64,000 bases of DNA from Lojkania enalia. Taxonomy: Eukaryota > Ascomycota > Dothideomycetes > Pleosporales. The notes under the pieces are model-generated. The model worked only from the letters and a program-made list of their open reading frames with translations. It was not told the origin of the DNA and made no database searches. This document shows, piece after piece, positions 34,033-43,950 of this stretch (position 1 is the first letter of the stretch; every line of letters begins with the position of its first letter). Made by a program: the position numbers and the translations under genes. The stretch covers positions 49,063 to 113,062 of the forward strand of contig ML986741.1 of the NCBI GenBank assembly GCA_010094045.1, given 5' to 3'.

Positions 34033-36139
34033 GGTAGCACCGACGGTGCAGCAACAGGGCTCAGCAGACAGCTAGCAATCCTCCTTAGCAACCGTGTACG
34101 ACGTGATGGCTGCCGTGACGGACTTGTGACAGCGAGCCGCTTGCAATTCCAAGCGGGGCTCTGCTGCCAGACATTGGAAGACGGCGCGGCCGGGGAGGGA
34201 GGCGGCGGAGGAGGGGGAGGGAGGAACGGCGCAGGACGAGGGATGGCGGCCAAGGGCAGGTCACCAGAAGGGGGAAATGTGGTTGAGCTGAGAGAGGAGA
34301 GCAGCAGCAGCAGCAGCAACAGGAGCAGCAGTGTGGGCAGGCTTGCGGTTTAAAGCTGGTGTTGATAGGGCTTGGAGGATTGCAGCGGTCGCTGTGGGGG
34401 AAGGCCAGAAGTTGACGACGCTTGACCAACGGGGGTTAGCGAGAGGCGCTGGCTGCAGCTCCCAGACTCCCAGGCGCGCCTGTACGCCGGCTCCACCTGG
34501 CATCCGTGCTGCAGTCGAGTGTGTGTGCAGTATGGATTTTACTCTAATTTGGCACTGCACCATTGCACTGAACGCTGCGAGTGGCGGCTGCGTCTGCAAA
34601 GACACTGGTAAGCCGTCAGCCGCCCATCATCCATGCCTCCGCCATGCTGAAAAGCCGCGGAAAAGCTACCGTTGCAACCAATGCAACAACACCTGGTGCG
34701 CGCGCCGCAAGGCACACAGGCCGTAGTGCGCAGCAGCGGTTTTATGCAATACTCAGGAGCCTGTGCCCCCTTCAAAGCAGACAATTCCCAGGCCTACGCC
34801 TTTTTTTCACGTGCCGTCAATGGGGTGACCTGCTCAGAAAGCGCCATTAGATGCAGGAGCGGAGAGTCGCCGGTGCTTTCACACATCGTCGTGTGATGGA
34901 CGTGTTCTAGAGCCAAGGGCCGGCCGATCCAAGGTGGTTGTCTCCACAGCGTGGTGCTACGTACAGTCCATATATGCATTGGCTCGCTGGCCGACTGGCT
35001 TCTAACTAGCTGAGATGCCCGTACGATGGGATGGCTGATGAACATGTTTCTCTTGCGCCGATCGCCTCGATATTGCCGCATTGAGAACATCGGCTCTCGC
35101 TTTGGCTTTCCCTCGAGATATTGCTTAAGATCCCTGCCGCATGCAAACCCTCACGGGTCCAGAGGGCCTGCCCTGCATTGTTCCAAAGCTTCCTCAACGT
35201 GGAATCGGCCCGCATCATTGTCGCTATTAAACGCCGGATTCCCTCCCATTGGCTCCCTACTCGCCGTCTCGGAAGGTTCCTCTCCCGCCCCGTTCAGCCC
35301 CCGCAAGCGAACCCCATCCCGGCATTCACACCTTTTGCCCTGAACGTCGCCGATTATGTCTGCAATCTCCAAGTCTGCCTACAGCCCGCAAACAGCAACA
35401 ACTACATGGAAACTCCCCGGGTCCAAAAAGGCTGACTCCTCCAAGGCACTGCTGACTTCATCACATGGCGTGAGCAGTGTACATATATGCAAGCCGTCAA
35501 AAGGGCATCCCCAATCGAGCGCAAGTGGCTCCAGCCGAACAAGCAACCCCCGCCCCCATCGCACATCATGGCCCTCTTCTCAACTCAGGCCCGCTGCGCA
35601 AGTGTAAAAGACCTCGGCAGCGTCACGGCAGCTAAAGGAAGTGACATCCACTCCAAAGTCCGTCTGCACCTTCGCTCATGCCCGAGGCTTCTATTTCTAG
35701 TCGGTACGAAGTTTAGAAGGGCCCGGCGCAAGTTGCGAAACGCATCGAGCAAATCTCCGTGAGAACGACTTCCCACGACTGCGAGATCTGAGGCTCGTAC
35801 TTGCGGCTGTGCTGTGCGGTCGGTGCAACGGTTCTATACGACCGCCGTTGGTAATTTGAGAACATTATGCGTTGCGAGCAACCCAGGTATTTGAAACGAC
35901 AGTTTCCGAAGTACCGAAAACGAGATCCGCCGTTCTGGCGAAGGGCTACCATCCTTGGTATTCGTATGGTGAATGGTCACCTCGATGCGACAGATTTGGA
36001 AACAAAAAATTGATCGTGTGCGAGAACATTTCTAAATCTGTACAGAATAGATCCGTGCTCGGGAAATCAAGAGTGTAGAACAGTAAAACTCGTTGCACGA
36101 CCCGGACGTGCAAGGTCGGTCGTTCCTATACCTGGTCCA
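34033..36139. other. intergenic region
   Basis: 2.1 kb holding the RasGEF promoter and the 3' flank of the next gene. A (GCA)6 run lies at 34301-34319. Overlapping frames on both strands are unsupported. Confidence 0.5.
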
Positions 36140-37885
36140 CTATATCCCAAACAATCCACAGCAACCTCTCTTCGCTTTAGTCTTGTCCATACTCTTGCTC
36201 TTTGCTTCTTCTATTTCATTGGCACGTCTGACCCTTTCTCTAATCTTCGCGCGCTCTCTTCTCTCGAATTCCAGCTTCCGCCGTTCTGCTTTCCACCGCA
36301 CCAATTTCTCCTTCTCGCGCAGTAGCCGGATGCTCTCCGGCGTCAGTGACACCTCGCGCTCATTGCTATTTCCATCTCCACCACTAGATATGGGTCTTGT
36401 GTGATCTCCTTTTATGTCAAGGCTTTGCTGTGATAACCCGGCTTTAGTCTGTAAAGCAGCGCCTAACTTTCTCTGCTCTCGTATCATCGATATCCTCAAT
36501 GCTCGTTCAGAAGCAACGCTCTCCCTCCTAATCCTATCGTCTAGAAGCTGCTGTTGAGACTGCAGGAGGGCAAGGCTCTTAGGCGTCATCCGGCCATTCG
36601 GAGTAGGCGCACGCGCAGTCAGGGCAGCTAACGCATCCATTTGTTCTTGTGACATGGTCTTATGAGGTCCCCGTGATTTCCTAGTGGGTTCAGAGCGTGA
36701 GGTTCTCGACGACTGGTGAGATTGGCGTGACTGCCGGGACACATTGGATTTTGACGATACAATCGAAGCGATGGAATGTACAGATAGCGGACGAACAATG
36801 GAATCTTGAGGCGGAGGCGTTGTGTGCCAACTATATTCTTTGGCTAGGACTTGTGATCGCGATCGAGGTAGCGGATTTGTAAGTTGCGACTTCGGATTCA
36901 TATAGGAAGCAGATGAAGTAGGCATAGGTGGAGGAGTCGAGGAGGGTCGGGATGATATCTGTGATAAGCTCCTGGGTTGGTATAATGTGCGAGACGGCGT
37001 TCTTGCAGGGTCTGCCGCGACGCTCGTGCTGTGATCCTTGGTTCTCCTCAATAATTGAGGATACGGGGAGTCATTCATTTTGTTCACATGGGGTTCGTAA
37101 AAGCTGTAATCCCCCGTCTTTCTCTCTGCCCCACCGAAAGCGCTATGGATGCTATTTGTTTGTCCTTGCCGCATCGGAAGGCGTGGTATACTTGGTTTTC
37201 TATTAGGTAGTGAATTGGGTAGTTTCGTAGGTAATGGTGACATCGACGGCAATATGGACGAACTGCCCATCACTATTCCACGGCCTTCCCGTGCCCGGCG
37301 GGTTTTAGCGTTTAAAACAATTTGCTCCCGCAAGACACTCGCTCTCCGGACACCCTCGAATGAGATTATTGGTCCTATCGATTGCGATCTTCCGTTTTGC
37401 TGTCCATCGATGTTCATTCTATTCCCCTGACAGGACTTGGATGGATATCGATTAACGGTGGAGTGTTTGAAGTTTTCCACAAGCGGTGCCTCTGGATCCT
37501 TGGGTAACTGCTTTGGCGGTGGGAAAACAGAGCGCCTTTCCGAGCCATGGCTGGTGGGGATGTTTTCATAGCTTGTAGTCCTGTTAACATACGCTTGGGA
37601 GCTCTCGCGGTTCGATGAATCGATTGATGTTGAGAAGTTTGGCTGGACAAAAGCTTCAAAGCCTACACTTTGGGGACGACTTGGGTCGTAGCTACTGTAC
37701 ACTTTCGACATGTGATTGTCTGTAGCTTGAGTACGTACGGACAGGCTATATCGTTCACTTTTCGAACGATTGCGGTGGAGACCATTAGGTGCCAGTACTG
37801 AGATATTATGCCTTTCTGACCGAGTTGCGTGTTCTGATGGTAATTCAGTGACGGGCTGTAGGCTTCTCCGTTGATCTTGGTCCAT
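36140..37885 (-). CDS. Ser/Arg-rich protein with a coiled-coil and Cys-rich C-terminus, function unknown
   Basis: The frame is open from 37963 to 36140. The first in-frame ATG is at 37885, giving 581 residues, but the frame continues upstream to about 37968, where a TTAATTAAG acceptor-like site suggests a short 5' exon I could not place. Most of the protein is Ser/Pro/Arg-rich and probably disordered. Near residue 440 a segment SQEQMDALAALTARAPTPNGRMTPKSL precedes a helical, highly charged stretch (LREKEKLVRWKAERRKLEFERRERAKIRERVRRANE). The protein ends KRGCCGLFGI. The paired Cys near the terminus could be acylated, which would place it on a membrane; that is speculative. I do not recognise a characterised family, although the C-terminal block looks conserved. 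Confidence 0.65.
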   Translation of the reverse strand: MDQDQRRSLQPVTELPSEHATRSERHNISVLAPNGLHRNRSKSERYSLSVRTQATDNHMSKVYSSYDPSRPQSVGFEAFVQPNFSTSIDSSNRESSQAYVNRTTSYENIPTSHGSERRSVFPPPKQLPKDPEAPLVENFKHSTVNRYPSKSCQGNRMNIDGQQNGRSQSIGPIISFEGVRRASVLREQIVLNAKTRRAREGRGIVMGSSSILPSMSPLPTKLPNSLPNRKPSIPRLPMRQGQTNSIHSAFGGAERKTGDYSFYEPHVNKMNDSPYPQLLRRTKDHSTSVAADPARTPSRTLYQPRSLSQISSRPSSTPPPMPTSSASYMNPKSQLTNPLPRSRSQVLAKEYSWHTTPPPQDSIVRPLSVHSIASIVSSKSNVSRQSRQSHQSSRTSRSEPTRKSRGPHKTMSQEQMDALAALTARAPTPNGRMTPKSLALLQSQQQLLDDRIRRESVASERALRISMIREQRKLGAALQTKAGLSQQSLDIKGDHTRPISSGGDGNSNEREVSLTPESIRLLREKEKLVRWKAERRKLEFERRERAKIRERVRRANEIEEAKSKSMDKTKAKRGCCGLFGI

Positions 37886-39701
37886 TTGGTAGCCGGTCGG
37901 ATTTGTGTTGTTTCCGAATAGAGATGATTTTGAGGTACGCTTTTGTGGGAGCTTTTTTTTCAACGGCCTTAATTAAGCATAAAATTAGACGACGTTAAAT
38001 GAGAACGGGATTGGGGGGACGAGGATCTCGAAGCACGAATTTCCAGGTCGCTATCGGCCTTCAACAATGGAAAACAGGTCTCTCAACTTCCCGATTAGAT
38101 GTGGTCGTGTGCATCGGCGGCGTCGTTTTCCGGGGGCATGTTTGAACCGAATTCGTCAGAGCTGGCAGCTGTGTTACTGTCTTTGCATATGAGACTTGTA
38201 TTGTACATTAGATTGCGTTAATATGTGTGACAGTCTTAGTGGCATCACCCTGGCGGCATTGAGAGGGTCGAATCCGGGCTACGAGGTCTAATATGGTCTC
38301 AAGGAATTCTAGTGCTCAAATCGCTGCGATAGATGCGCGAGAATAGACGGCGTCAGTCATCGCATGCCCACTTTGAAGGTCTGCGTCAGCTGGCGCTACA
38401 CTCATTCTTAGCATAACTTCTATAGCAGCCACCACAAACTTTGGCTATTACAGGTCCAGCCGTCGGTAAAGCCCGTCAGATGTTCAGAATCAATGAACCC
38501 CTAAGCGTTCGGTGAGGCTTCACGCTATGGAGCATTAGCGCCATGAACAAATGCGAAAGTTTTATAAAAAAAAAAAAAAAAAAAAGCGCGTTCTGAGGAT
38601 TGCTGCTGGGAGCAGGTTGCGGGGGCAGACTCACGACGCAGCTCACATCTTTCCCTTGCGTAGATAAATCGTGCCAGTCTACGAGGAAGTCATTGATCAT
38701 GTAACTAGCACGGGCGCCAATATCTTTAGCAACGAATGAATGTACAGCATGCGCAAAGGCGTAACCACACCGAGCCACGCGTATCAGACAACATTCTAGA
38801 CATGCATAGGCTTCCTAACGTCCTGTATAGGCGGCTACAGCGAGTTGATCCGAGACATAGCGGGTGCAAATAAACCAAAGCAAGTTTAAGTTACCCTTGG
38901 TATTCTCAAGTATACCGTTATTCTAGCTAAGATAGGAGCGGTCATGGTTGGAGGTCTAGGTGACATGATCTAGCACGACTACTGCCACGGGGATGCCACG
39001 GCCGTAGACATGGTATTAAAATCGCGATAATACTCTGTGCACTAGTGCATGTGGCTTGTTCCAATGGCAAGGGGCCACAGGCATCCACGTATCAGTATTG
39101 AGAGGGTAGCTTGGTTGTGGAAAAAGCCGGGACCATGGAGTACGAACGAGCACAATAATTGGTGTTGGCCGGCTGGGCCTGCCGTATATAATTTCCACAT
39201 CCGCCAAGCCACAGTTCCGAAGCGAGCACTCAGGGGTCTACAACCCGCCGATCGCCAATGCGGTCGCTAACGCGGTCGCCAATCGTCAACCTCGCTTGTA
39301 TTCCGACCTTGCGCCTAGACATCACTAACCAAGCTTCTTCTAAATCATATACGCTAAGGACTTTGCACCTTTCTTCAACTTCAATGGGGCGTTGAAGCGG
39401 GCCTCTTTGTAGCCTACTTAGAAATGAGCCATCACAAGCAAATGGACATACATGGAAAAGCTTCCAACATTTCAATTATGCAAAGTGTTACCTTTTCAGA
39501 ATTCCATAATCATATTTTTCATAATCGTACTATTCTCATAGCCTCAGTATTCAATTTCTAGACCATGATGTACATGTGTCAGTCGATAAAGTCACGCTTC
39601 CATAGTCTTCAACTAGCAAACCCAGTCATATATCTTCCATCAAACTCCCCCAAAATGTCATTATAAGTCCCACTCTCAAGAACTAGTCACTACTCTTCTA
39701 T
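37886..39701. other. gene-free AT-rich region
   Basis: 1.8 kb. The first part probably contains the missing 5' exon and promoter of the Ser/Arg-rich gene. Further on are a 20-A run (38566-38585) and a 12-bp tandem repeat (39248-39283). No other gene was seen. Confidence 0.5.
39248..39283. repeat. 12-bp tandem repeat, three copies
   Basis: Three adjacent degenerate copies of GCGGTCGCYAAY (the first reads CCGATCGCCAAT). Copies 2 and 3 differ from each other at two positions. It lies in AT-rich intergenic DNA, where a GC-rich repeat stands out. Confidence 0.75.
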
Positions 39702-40385
39702 ATGCCACCCCCTTACCGCAAAAAATCTCCCTCACGATCCCCTACTCAAACCCAAGCTTCCCAAAGTCCCAGCCACAAAATCTCCGTCCTATTCCTCGAA
39801 GCCATCATCGTACTACTGCGGCTCGGGAAGCTTAAGATGGAGGAGCAAGCAGCACGAAAATCAGAAACAATCCGACACATTCCCCGTAACAGATCCGGCG
39901 AACAATGGCACCGAGATACGTCTCGTGGTCGGCATCGCCATAACTCACATCACCGACACCGCAACAGATCCCATGGACGGCGGCGACGGCGACAACACCA
40001 CTCCAAACCCCTAGGCCCCGTACTAACGTACAGGCCCAAACTAGGACCAACCCTCGGCTTCGCCACCCATGTCAAAGAATGCATTCAATACGAAGTTGCG
40101 GCTCGGGCCCACGAGGTGCGCCACCAAAAACGAAGGGTGCGTCGACACGCGAGGCACGAAGAGAGAGGTGAGCGCCATCAAACAGCAGAACTCAGTCCCA
40201 GCCCCTCACCGTCCATCTCCATCCATCCTCCAGATGAGACACTGCAGGACCTCTTAACCTACACGCAGACACCGCATAGTAGGCAGGTCGAAGAGAGGGA
40301 GCGACGGCAGGCCGAGATGGGCAGCGGTGCTAGATCTCCCAGCACTTCCCCTCCTCGAAAGCATTTCCCTATCCACAAGGCCTAG
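39702..40385 (+). CDS. hypothetical His/Arg-rich protein
   Basis: Single open frame of 227 residues starting at a real ATG. Residues 70-100 are extremely rich in His and Arg (HRHRNRSHGRRRRRQHH), residues 100-125 are uncharged (LGPVLTYRPKLGPTLGFATH), and another basic stretch follows (RHQKRRVRRHARHEERGER). The hydrophobic stretch at 28-43 (SVLFLEAIIVLLRLGK) is short. The tail is Ser/Pro-rich. No homologue is recognised. The length and the uninterrupted frame in otherwise AT-rich surroundings favour a real gene, but a lineage-specific or spurious ORF remains possible. Confidence 0.45.
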   Translation: MPPPYRKKSPSRSPTQTQASQSPSHKISVLFLEAIIVLLRLGKLKMEEQAARKSETIRHIPRNRSGEQWHRDTSRGRHRHNSHHRHRNRSHGRRRRRQHHSKPLGPVLTYRPKLGPTLGFATHVKECIQYEVAARAHEVRHQKRRVRRHARHEERGERHQTAELSPSPSPSISIHPPDETLQDLLTYTQTPHSRQVEERERRQAEMGSGARSPSTSPPRKHFPIHKA

Positions 40386-41195
40386 TGCCCCGCTTTAGAC
40401 TGCTCATCCCAGCATAGCATATCTAGCCAATAAAATGCGGGCCATAGCCCGGCATTCCAGCTGACCGGCCAAGAACATCCCGTACACAGCATCTCCAGTG
40501 ATGAAAATGGACAGACGGTAAACGCCACGGTGTGCACTACCCCCCCGGCTTATAGGGCTTTTACTAATGATGACGAGAGCTTGGTGCCGAACGAGTAATA
40601 GTCATTTGTGTGCTTAGTATGTACGTAGGAGGAGTTAGAGATATGAGTAGGCATGGCACTTGGAATTGGTATTTAATATATATTGTTCGAGTTTGACTAA
40701 GTAGCTTCTTTACCCGGTTTCGTTTCAGTTGTTTCAGGTCGTTCGTGTATTTGTGCCACTTTAAAACAGTTGTCTGTGCGAGTAAGTAATGCATTTCGCT
40801 GCTCCTATTTGCTTCGTTTGCGTTTGACTAGATTACGTATCGGTTTTGTATCATTCATTGAATTTGAGTGGGGGATTTTACGGACTGCGCAATGAGGCCA
40901 TTTAGAATCGTGCTTCTATCAGTCACGATGCAATAAACGCTCACAACATACCAAGAATCATGCAGAAAACAAAAGTATTCTGGGAATAGTTTTGGTAATA
41001 GTAGCCTGACCTACTACTCTCGCTACCCCTAACCTTAAGAATTCAATGAACGAAATCAATAACATTAGTGTCCAAAAACAAAACCCCACTACGCACCAAG
41101 GANNNNNNNNNNNNNNNNNNNNNNNNNNNNNNNNNNNNNNNNNNNNNNNNNNNNNNNNNNNNNNNNNNNNNNNNNNNAAACTAGTACCATCGCCT
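40386..41195. other. intergenic region containing an assembly gap
   Basis: Convergent interval between the His/Arg-rich ORF and the methyltransferase-like gene. It includes 75 undetermined bases. Nothing else was seen. Confidence 0.7.
41103..41177. other. assembly gap (75 N)
   Basis: A run of N from 41103 to 41177. It starts 18 bp beyond the stop codon of the methyltransferase-like gene, so the coding region itself is complete. Confidence 1.
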
Positions 41196-42305
41196 TTAAA
41201 TCCCCCGATACCCGCCCATAACCATCTCATGGCCTCTTACATCCCTATGAATCCTCATCTCTACCACACTACCCTCGCTCTCACTACTTTCACTCGGTGT
41301 CACAATCTCCGGCGGAGCCCTCTCCTCCCCCGTACTCCGCCTCATCACCGCACTGTCCATCCTCTTCTGCTTCTTCACCCCTGAAATCCAGCTTACATAT
41401 AGAAAAGGAAATGTATGCAGCTGCTTCCTCCACGTAAACATCCAATCGCCCCATTCGGCATACTTATCCACAATGCCCCTCTCGCCATCGTACACGATGC
41501 GCGGTGGCGCATGCGAAGGATTCAAAGAGGCAATGAGCTTAATGACGTCTTCGAACTCGCGAGTGCGGAGGCAGGATACTAGGCCATCGAAGCAGAGGAT
41601 GAATGGCAGAATGAGAGTATATGTGAGTATGTTTTGGATGATGTTCTTGCGGTTTTTGGGCGGGAAATAAAAGGGCGTTATGATGAGAAATAATAGCCAA
41701 TTAAACGCAATCATGAGCAAGGAGCCAATGTGCCGGTCCTGTAGCTCGATGATAGAGAAGCCGTCGGAATGGTTGAGTGTGCTGCGGAGGACTCTTTTCG
41801 CAGTCTCGTCGTCGAAGTGATGGAAGGACAAGTTAAATAGCCTGAAGATCCGCGTCTCGGTCAGTGCGGCTGGTGCATTGGAAGTTTGGGCTGGACCCTG
41901 CGAGAACGAGATTTTTGGCGACTTGATGCCGGTAAGGTGGAGTGGTGGATTAGCTGCATCCACAGGATCGAGAATGTAAGTCAGATTGTCAGAATTTTTG
42001 CAATGCTCTATCCAAGCCGGAATGTTGGGGCGGAGGTCGCACATTTTGAATGCTAGAGGCGGGAAGCCGGCATTTTCCCTTTCGCCATTGATGAGTCGTT
42101 CGAAAATGGGTGTCGGGCCACCAGCGCCGGCACAAAAGTCTACTACAGCAAGGGGGTGACCGTCACCTCCGGCAACCTCATTAACGAGAATATCAAGACG
42201 TACAGTGGCGATTTGGACTGGGGAATGTTGCTGTATGCAATAGAGCTTCTGGGACCATAGCTGTTGAAGCATATCCTGGCAGCATCGACGGATTACTGGT
42301 GGCAT
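41196..42305 (-). CDS. membrane-associated SAM-methyltransferase-like protein
   Basis: Single exon as modelled, 369 residues from the ATG at 42305. The glycine motif VVDFCAGAGGPTPIFER (about residues 54-70) is a methyltransferase motif I variant, and FKMCDLRPNIPAW and FRLFNLSFHHFDDETAKRVL follow in the order of a widespread uncharacterised fungal family. After the Rossmann-type part come two hydrophobic segments (SLLMIAFNWLLFLIITPFYF and ILTYTLILPFILCFDGLVSC), so the protein is probably anchored in a membrane. Substrate unknown. A strong acceptor (TTTCTTCAG) lies one base before the ATG, so an upstream exon is likely. The adjacent frame KSPKVEFHEDR resembles the family's N-terminus, but I found no phase-compatible donor. 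The C-terminal tail is Ser/Glu-rich. Confidence 0.75.
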   Translation of the reverse strand: MPPVIRRCCQDMLQQLWSQKLYCIQQHSPVQIATVRLDILVNEVAGGDGHPLAVVDFCAGAGGPTPIFERLINGERENAGFPPLAFKMCDLRPNIPAWIEHCKNSDNLTYILDPVDAANPPLHLTGIKSPKISFSQGPAQTSNAPAALTETRIFRLFNLSFHHFDDETAKRVLRSTLNHSDGFSIIELQDRHIGSLLMIAFNWLLFLIITPFYFPPKNRKNIIQNILTYTLILPFILCFDGLVSCLRTREFEDVIKLIASLNPSHAPPRIVYDGERGIVDKYAEWGDWMFTWRKQLHTFPFLYVSWISGVKKQKRMDSAVMRRSTGEERAPPEIVTPSESSESEGSVVEMRIHRDVRGHEMVMGGYRGI

Positions 42306-42515
42306 ACTGAAGAAAGATTAGCTCATAAGTACTGGATGAGTTTCCTGATCTTCCACCGATATTACAGTCTAATACTAACACCCTATCCTCATGAAATTCG
42401 ACTTTCGGTGACTTATAACGTATCTTAGAATGCGACATGAGAAATGTTGAGCAAATGTAAGGTGCTTTTGGTGCTTCGGGTGTTCCCCAGCGCCCACAAG
42501 TGAAATGAGGCATGC

Positions 42516-43950
42516 TTACATCCATAAGTCACACCACTCAAAGAACCTCCAAGGCCGCGATGTAGCTAGAATCTGAAACCGATCTAGGAATCGAAATAGA
42601 GCATTCTGGAGGGACAGATTCATTGCTTCTGCTATTGTGTCTAGCATTGGACCTTCTATGGGTCTTGCTTGTCGGTGCTCTGGGGGATTAGCTGGCGGAG
42701 GACTAGGGGCCCATAAACTTGGATCGTGCGTACCAGCCTCGATGATGGGTATTGCTGGGGGGGTTTCCGTAAGAGGTATCCCTAGTGGTGGTGGCGGTCG
42801 CTCGTCGGTGGGAGAGACAAGTGACTCGGTCTGGGATATGCGGTGCGGTACAGGGGCTTCCAGTCCTCGCGGCTCTTCTGGTGGCGGGCTACCGGCTGAC
42901 GGTCCAACTTCTGCGGCGGCTGTTGAGAATCTTGCGAGTTCTTCTGGTCGTTGGCCAAACCTGAAACCTGAATATGCCGAAGACGAGCCTGATCGGGAAA
43001 TACAAAGCTCTTCTGATTGCAGTGACTTGGATTTCTAAATGATTGAAGTCAGTCGGGGGCTGGGGTAACTGTTTTGTACTTGCAAAATAGGTGATTGTGG
43101 TTGATTCGGAAATTGACCGCCATGCAAAGGGGATGGGGTGGTGGGTGGTCTAGTTCACACTGTCTAGAACATCTATACTTACGCCTTTGCTGCGATGTCT
43201 TCCTTTTTCGCCTACGCCTCTCCTCAAACTTGGCGCCGAGTGTCGCTTCTTTAGGACGCTCGCGCCTGGGACGGCTGTATGATGATTCGGTGTGTGAGGG
43301 TTTTCGGGTGTTGGAACCCTAGAGGTCGGTACATCGACTGGGGTATATTTTCGCCATCGGGGGTCAGAGTTAGTTATAATCCCCCGAGTCCAGCCTTTGG
43401 GGGGATCGGTTGCTTTTGTCAGCGGCTTGAGATCGTCTGCGGATGGGATTGCAGATTTTGAAGATTCTGACACTTGAGATGATTTGGACGGCTCAGGTAT
43501 CATTTGATCCAAAAATTCCTCTGGTGTCGCCTTCCCTTTCCCCTTTCCTGTATCTTGCTGTGTCCTGAAGGGGTTTATGAATATTGGTGAATCAGTCGAG
43601 GTCGCTGAAGACGAGTCTGAAAGGCCTGTCCCACTCGAAGAGCTTGTTGCATGACCCGTATTGTGCGAAGACGACTCATAAATGCTAGAAAAGGAAAACT
43701 TCTCGTCTGCTCTCAACGATTCTTGGACACCGACAGTGGTGCCGTCTGGGGGAAAACGTACTCCTGGCGAAGACGCTCGGTCATCGATGCCGCTAGTTTC
43801 AGCTTGTGTGGATGCATATTGATAGGTATATGGTTGTCTTGGATCAGTCCGACTTGCTGTCCACGCTTAGATATTCTGTCTCCCATGAAAGACTCACACC
43901 AAAGTACCCGTTTGGTCACGGGACCAGAGGGACTTGATAAATGAGATCAT
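42516..43950 (-). CDS. Ser/Pro-rich protein of unknown function
   Basis: Model complement(42516-43034, 43183-43852, 43898-43950) closes in phase as 413 residues. It begins MISFIKSLWSRDQTGTLV. The middle is Ser/Thr/Pro-rich and mostly polar (TDPRQPYTYQYA, DPPKGWTRGIITNSDPRWRKYTP, LKKRHSAPSLRRG). The end is hydrophobic and aromatic (NALFRFLDRFQILATSRPWR, then FFEWCDLWM). The 148-nt intron has donor GTAAGT and acceptor CATTTAG; the small first intron (45 nt) is less certain because alternative sites exist. A GTAAGC donor overlaps the proposed stop, so a further 3' exon cannot be excluded. On the opposite strand the same DNA gives a Gly/Ser-rich shadow frame. No family recognised. Confidence 0.5.

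Noticed and set aside
41046..41384. ORF spanning the N gap
   Set aside because: Its frame depends on undetermined bases and overlaps the methyltransferase-like gene antisense.
42637..43038. Gly/Ser-rich plus-strand ORF
   Set aside because: It is antisense to the Pro/Ser-rich last exon of the complement gene, whose splice sites and phase are consistent.
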